This document shows, one piece after another, positions 7,625-10,170 of a stretch of DNA of 10,170 bases (within the stretch, counting starts at the first letter, position 1; every line of letters starts with the position of its first letter). A program made the translations under genes and the position numbers. A model generated the notes under the pieces. It saw only the letters and a list, made by a program, of their open reading frames with translations, searched no databases and was not told the DNA's origin. Origin of the DNA: Candidatus Woesearchaeota archaeon (GTDB lineage: Archaea > Nanobdellota > Nanobdellia > Woesearchaeales > ARS49); the NCBI GenBank assembly GCA_016203345.1, contig JACQMZ010000041.1, forward strand, positions 1-10,170. Direction: 5' to 3'.

Positions 7625-9256
7625 TCACTTCACAAGTTCATAGCCAGGGTCACTGCGTGACGATTTCCCACGCGCCAACATACCACCCATGTACGCGCCA
7701 AGAAATCCCAATCCTTTCACGATCAGCATCTCCTTGTATTGATCAACAGGAACGCCAGCAAAAAAATGATACACTTCAGGAATGCAGGCAACTGTGGCTG
7801 TGAAAAACGCAGCAGCATTATTCTGCCACTTTCCTGCAACAAAACCTGCCCCAACAGGCAATAGCACGGAGTACGGCATCGACGGCAGAAGACCAGTCAC
7901 CTCATTAGCTATTTGCGCACAACCACTTACCAAAAACGCCGCACCACAACCAGACACAAACCTTCGCACAGGAGTCTGCGAAGAATCAATCACGCGCTCA
8001 ACAGGTTTCTCCACTATGCGTTCAACTTCACGTTCTACAATCCTTTCAACCGGATCCACAGGTGAGGTGATATCAGACACTACATATGACGAGTCTTTCT
8101 TCAACATTTCAATAGCTGCCGTGCACACGTCGTCAACTCCGAGTCCACCGTTCTGAAGCAATGATTGAATGTATCGCACCGACGGGACACCATTCCTCTG
8201 CTCATGCACCTCACCCAACGCGTCAATGATTGCATCTACATTCCTGCTAAGATCTTCCGCTGAATGCCCGCCCGCATCACTGAGTGCCGCCATGAGGTTT
8301 GCAACGTAATCTCTTGACAAGCCAACCTGCCTTGCCTTTCGAGTCGTGGTTGCAGAATAGTCCACACACTCACTTACTAAATCATCTGTGTGAGCCTTGT
8401 ATGCCTTCAACACGTCCATGACACTCAATCCACTCACGGCATCCACGACTGATGGAGATTCCACTTCCGTATGAGGACTAAAATCAGACTTCATGATGTC
8501 AGTCACCACACCAACCAAATCTTCAGATGATAATGTTTCGTCCATGTCATGAACGGTTTTGACAACACCAAGCACGTGCTTTAGACTTGGAGTTTTTGTA
8601 AGAGAGTCTTGAATCTCGCCCACCCCGTCCAACACGCGCATAACATCACCTGAAAAATTTTCCACACCATCCACTGAATCTGACGCATTAAACACTTGTT
8701 GGATCAACACAAGACCGTAGCTGTCGTCCAACCCATACTTTTTTAGAGCGCTGTACGTGTTTCGTGCAGCGTCCATAATCTCCTCCAAAGAATCATCTTC
8801 AAAACAATTTCTGTATTCCCTCATGAAGTCCAACAATGGTGACTCTCCTTCGACAAATGCAAGGGGTTCTTTAACCTGGCTCACAGGTACAGACAAAACA
8901 TCCGCCGTCACACTGCACAAGTCCTCAAGAGTCAATTCCTCTCCCTGAATGTCGACAAGCACAGTCATCACTTTATCAAGCGCTTCAACTGAAGGCAATG
9001 CGCATGTGCTCTTCTTACCGTCAAGGGCATCCAATAAAGATGCCACATCATTATTGAACGACTCACCATCATAACTCCCGTCAGAATGTCTTTGAACACA
9101 GGACATGACGCCTGTCACGTACTCAACACCTAATGATGACAACGGACGACGAACTGCCTTGAGAAAATCCGCTGCGTCGCTCGGACTCGCGTCTTCGTTG
9201 CACGCGTGATACGCTTGCAACACATTTTCCACAGATTCAAGCGGGTCATCTGCCAT
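7625..9256 (-). CDS. Membrane-anchored protein with three helical repeats (unrecognised)
   Basis: I do not recognise this 543-residue family. Residues 7-122, 139-258 and 277-390 are three divergent copies of an all-helical unit of about 115-120 residues. Each has an acidic first helix, a middle part ending in L-D-A-L-D-G, L-D-G-V-G-E or I-D-A-L-G-E, a P-S-[VL] turn and a last helix led by L-T-L-E-D-L, L-S-S-E-D-L or L-G-V-D-D-V. A charged linker (about 401-424, V-E-R-I-V-E repeated) follows, then about four hydrophobic segments (near 431-451, 455-475, 480-500 and 511-528) and a basic tail. There is no signal peptide, and Arg430-Arg431 before the first segment suggests the repeat part is cytoplasmic. 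The ATG lies 27-28 bases after a TATA box with no Shine-Dalgarno, so the mRNA is probably leaderless. It is likely a single-gene unit. A scaffold or envelope-anchoring role is only a guess. Confidence 0.9.
   Translation of the reverse strand: MADDPLESVENVLQAYHACNEDASPSDAADFLKAVRRPLSSLGVEYVTGVMSCVQRHSDGSYDGESFNNDVASLLDALDGKKSTCALPSVEALDKVMTVLVDIQGEELTLEDLCSVTADVLSVPVSQVKEPLAFVEGESPLLDFMREYRNCFEDDSLEEIMDAARNTYSALKKYGLDDSYGLVLIQQVFNASDSVDGVENFSGDVMRVLDGVGEIQDSLTKTPSLKHVLGVVKTVHDMDETLSSEDLVGVVTDIMKSDFSPHTEVESPSVVDAVSGLSVMDVLKAYKAHTDDLVSECVDYSATTTRKARQVGLSRDYVANLMAALSDAGGHSAEDLSRNVDAIIDALGEVHEQRNGVPSVRYIQSLLQNGGLGVDDVCTAAIEMLKKDSSYVVSDITSPVDPVERIVEREVERIVEKPVERVIDSSQTPVRRFVSGCGAAFLVSGCAQIANEVTGLLPSMPYSVLLPVGAGFVAGKWQNNAAAFFTATVACIPEVYHFFAGVPVDQYKEMLIVKGLGFLGAYMGGMLARGKSSRSDPGYELVK
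7985..8056 (-). repeat. Val-Glu-Arg-Ile linker repeat in the 543-residue protein
   Basis: Residues 401-424 repeat V-E-R-I-V-E-[RK] between the helical repeats and the membrane segments. The alternating hydrophobic and charged pattern could be an extended stalk or a short coiled coil at the membrane surface. Confidence 0.65.
8087..8428 (-). repeat. Helical repeat copy 3 of the 543-residue protein
   Basis: Residues 277-390. Landmarks are L-S-V-M-D-V-L-K-A-Y, V-G-L-S-R-D-Y-V, I-I-D-A-L-G-E, V-P-S-V and L-G-V-D-D-V. The last helix pair is slightly shorter than in copies 1 and 2. Confidence 0.7.
8483..8842 (-). repeat. Helical repeat copy 2 of the 543-residue protein
   Basis: Residues 139-258. 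Landmarks are L-L-D-F-M-R-E-Y, Y-G-L-D-D-S-Y-G, V-L-D-G-V-G-E, T-P-S-L and L-S-S-E-D-L-V-G-V-V-T-D. Confidence 0.7.
8891..9238 (-). repeat. Helical repeat copy 1 of the 543-residue protein
   Basis: Residues 7-122. Landmarks are S-V-E-N-V-L-Q-A-Y, L-G-V-E-Y-V, L-L-D-A-L-D-G, L-P-S-V and L-T-L-E-D-L-C-S-V-T-A-D. It is the richest in Cys of the three copies. Confidence 0.7.
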
Positions 9257-9279
9257 AACACAAAAAAATTTAGAAGATA

Positions 9280-9287
9280 CTTAAAAA
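9280..9287 (-). promoter_or_regulatory. TATA box of the 543-residue gene
   Basis: TTTTTAAG on the minus strand is centred about 27 bases before the ATG at 9256, placing the predicted transcription start at or next to the start codon. The bases between are A/T-rich and hold no Shine-Dalgarno sequence, so a leaderless mRNA is expected. Confidence 0.72.
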
Positions 9288-9300
9288 CTTTTGCCCGCCA

Positions 9301-9345
9301 GAATTTTGCTGAATGAGCGCCCGCAGGCGCAAATTCGCAAAATTC
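9301..9345. repeat. Two-part hairpin after the acidic-protein gene, upstream of a TATA box
   Basis: This 45-base imperfect palindrome has an outer 9-bp stem (9301-9309 with 9337-9345), a one-base bulge at 9310, a 4-bp stem (9311-9314 with 9333-9336), a GA/AA internal loop, a 5-bp GC stem (9317-9321 with 9326-9330) and the loop CGCA. It begins two bases after the stop of the acidic-protein gene and ends 13 bases upstream of the next TATA box. A terminator or 3'-end stabiliser of the rpl15e transcript, or a promoter-linked site, would all fit. Confidence 0.78.
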
Positions 9346-9347
9346 GT

Positions 9348-9539
9348 TCACTCAATTTCCTCATGAGCCGCCTCGCCAAAGGATTCTTCCTCGCCCATAG
9401 ACAACTCCTCTTCCTCTTCAACCTCTTCCTCTTCGGCGATGTTCAAGTCGTGAAACACTTCGTCTTCGTAATTATCTTCAGTCTCTTCGCCGAATTCACT
9501 CTCTTTTTTGAGACCTTCCTTAGGCTTACGCTTGGCCAT
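9348..9539 (-). CDS. Small, highly acidic, probably disordered protein downstream of rpl15e
   Basis: This 63-residue protein has a basic N-terminus (MAKRKPK) and a long Glu/Asp-rich remainder with a run near E-E-E-E-V-E-E-E-E-E. Only D-V-F-H-D-L-like hydrophobic residues in the middle break the acidity, so it is likely disordered and cytoplasmic. There are no Cys residues, membrane segments or recognised domain. The ATG start is favoured by GAGGTGA five bases upstream. An in-frame GTG at 9569 overlaps the L15e stop and would add ten residues. The gap to rpl15e is 26 bases, so the two are cotranscribed. A role with ribosomes, nucleic acids or basic proteins is a guess from charge and context. 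Length and simple composition leave some doubt, but the ribosome site is strong. Confidence 0.8.
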   Translation of the reverse strand: MAKRKPKEGLKKESEFGEETEDNYEDEVFHDLNIAEEEEVEEEEELSMGEEESFGEAAHEEIE

Positions 9540-9544
9540 TCTCC

Positions 9545-9551
9545 TCACCTC
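9545..9551 (-). promoter_or_regulatory. Shine-Dalgarno GAGGTGA of the acidic-protein gene
   Basis: GAGGTGA on the minus strand is an exact match to the archaeal 16S 3' end complement, five bases before the ATG at 9539. It decides the start in favour of the 63-residue form. It lies inside an operon, unlike the leaderless first genes of the window. Confidence 0.8.
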
Positions 9552-9565
9552 TTTTTTTTCTTCAC

Positions 9566-10126
9566 TCACAACAGACGGCTATGAGCGCGACGGGATGGGC
9601 GCGCTTTTTCCACACCCTTGCCTTTCCATCGCAAGCCACGATGCTTCCTGCCTGCCGCGGTCAAGCCACGATACGCCCGCCCGCGCGAAAGCACACCAAA
9701 CCGATGATCTGCCAAAATGGCAGGATGAGCACGATCTGCAAGGATCACTTCAAACCAATGATGCTTGCTATCCTTAGCCAGAAAATAGGAATTTACCACT
9801 TCACAATTCGTGTAGCCACTCACCGCACGCTGTTCTGCAATCGCCTGATAATTCTTGCGCAACGCTAAAATATTCCTCATGCGCTTGCTATGCCTGCCGC
9901 CATCAAAATCAGGACGAGTATGGCCGCCGGCAGACACGCGAACGCGCACCATAAACACGCCTTCCTTAGCGCGAAAACCCAGCGCACGCGCACGCTCCAA
10001 CCGACTCGGATGCTCCAGCCTCAACACTGCAGGATCCCGACGCCACTGCATCACATGCTCGCGCCAGCGCAAAGTATCAGACTGCAACGTATTCCACGAA
10101 TCACGAAGGTACTTTGTTAACGTCAT
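9566..10126 (-). CDS. rpl15e: 50S ribosomal protein L15e
   Basis: This 186-residue basic protein is a structural, RNA-binding component of the large ribosomal subunit in archaea and eukaryotes. Family marks in order: K-Y-L-R-D-S-W at 5-11, W-R-R-D-P-A-V-L-R at 28-36, R-L-E-R-A-R-A-L-G-F-R-A-K at 42-54, R-V-R-V at 61-64, E-V-V-N-S-Y at 109-114, W-F-E-V-I-L-A-D at 124-131, H-P-A-I at 134-137, R-G-L-T-A-A-G at 153-159 and G-K-G-V-E-K-A-R-P-S at 169-178. It is a little shorter than typical archaeal L15e (about 190-195), mostly in the segment before R-G-R-A-Y-R-G-L-T. The ATG lies 26-27 bases after a TATA box, which implies a leaderless mRNA. It is first in an operon with the small acidic gene. 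Confidence 0.97.
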   Translation of the reverse strand: MTLTKYLRDSWNTLQSDTLRWREHVMQWRRDPAVLRLEHPSRLERARALGFRAKEGVFMVRVRVSAGGHTRPDFDGGRHSKRMRNILALRKNYQAIAEQRAVSGYTNCEVVNSYFLAKDSKHHWFEVILADRAHPAILADHRFGVLSRGRAYRGLTAAGRKHRGLRWKGKGVEKARPSRRAHSRLL

Positions 10127-10148
10127 CGTCGTGACAAGAAGCCACCTG

Positions 10149-10156
10149 TTTAAAAA
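10149..10156 (-). promoter_or_regulatory. TATA box of rpl15e
   Basis: TTTTTAAA on the minus strand, with GAAAGC upstream as a possible BRE, is centred 26-27 bases before the ATG at 10126. The predicted transcription start coincides with the start codon, so the transcript is probably leaderless. Confidence 0.72.
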
Positions 10157-10170
10157 GCTTTCTATAACTA

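Noticed and set aside
9130..9351. Minus-strand frame of 73 codons spanning the hairpin at 9301-9345 and the 543-residue gene start
   Set aside because: It crosses the terminator/promoter region and overlaps the better supported leaderless gene in another frame; the product is unremarkable.
9540..9569. GTG at 9569 as start of the acidic-protein gene (GTGA overlap with rpl15e)
   Set aside because: The exact Shine-Dalgarno GAGGTGA is correctly spaced for the ATG at 9539, and the extra ten residues would be encoded by the ribosome site itself.

Overview
The window is archaeal. A clear ribosomal protein L15e (a family found in archaea and eukaryotes, not bacteria), archaeal TATA boxes about 26-28 bases before two start codons (leaderless layout), and a very large secreted protein of Ig-like, cadherin-like, PKD and pentapeptide-type domains ending in a poly-Gly stretch all point the same way. 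That kind of surface protein is common in DPANN-type genomes (Woesearchaeota, Pacearchaeota, Diapherotrites and similar), but the exact lineage is inference. Every gene I can support lies on the minus strand, so the window reads from right to left.

Right end (10170 to 9348): a TATA box and a leaderless rpl15e, followed after 26 bases by a small, very acidic protein with its own strong Shine-Dalgarno sequence. Next (9347 to 7625): a short intergenic region with a 45-base two-part hairpin and a TATA box, then a leaderless gene for an unrecognised 543-residue protein. That protein has three divergent copies of a helical unit of about 115-120 residues, a charged Val-Glu-Arg-Ile linker and about four C-terminal membrane segments. 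Next (7624 to 7496): an intergenic region with a U-rich terminator candidate, a second hairpin with nearly the same architecture as the first, and a TATA box. Left part (7483 to 1): a putative lipoprotein of about 399 residues overlapping by ATGA with a giant secreted surface protein of more than 2095 residues that runs off the left edge.

The last two genes look like one translationally coupled operon for a cell-surface assembly: a membrane-anchored lipoprotein of unknown fold plus a long, probably heavily N-glycosylated fibre or adhesin. The 543-residue membrane protein has its own promoter and need not be linked to them.

The most unusual signals are (i) the two similarly built hairpins, each ending 10-13 bases upstream of a TATA box; (ii) the three-fold repeat membrane protein; (iii) the modular A-B-C repeat and long pentapeptide-type helix inside the giant protein; and (iv) the coupled lipoprotein/giant protein pair. 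There is no gene-free stretch longer than 130 bases, and I saw no rRNA, tRNA, CRISPR array or transposase.
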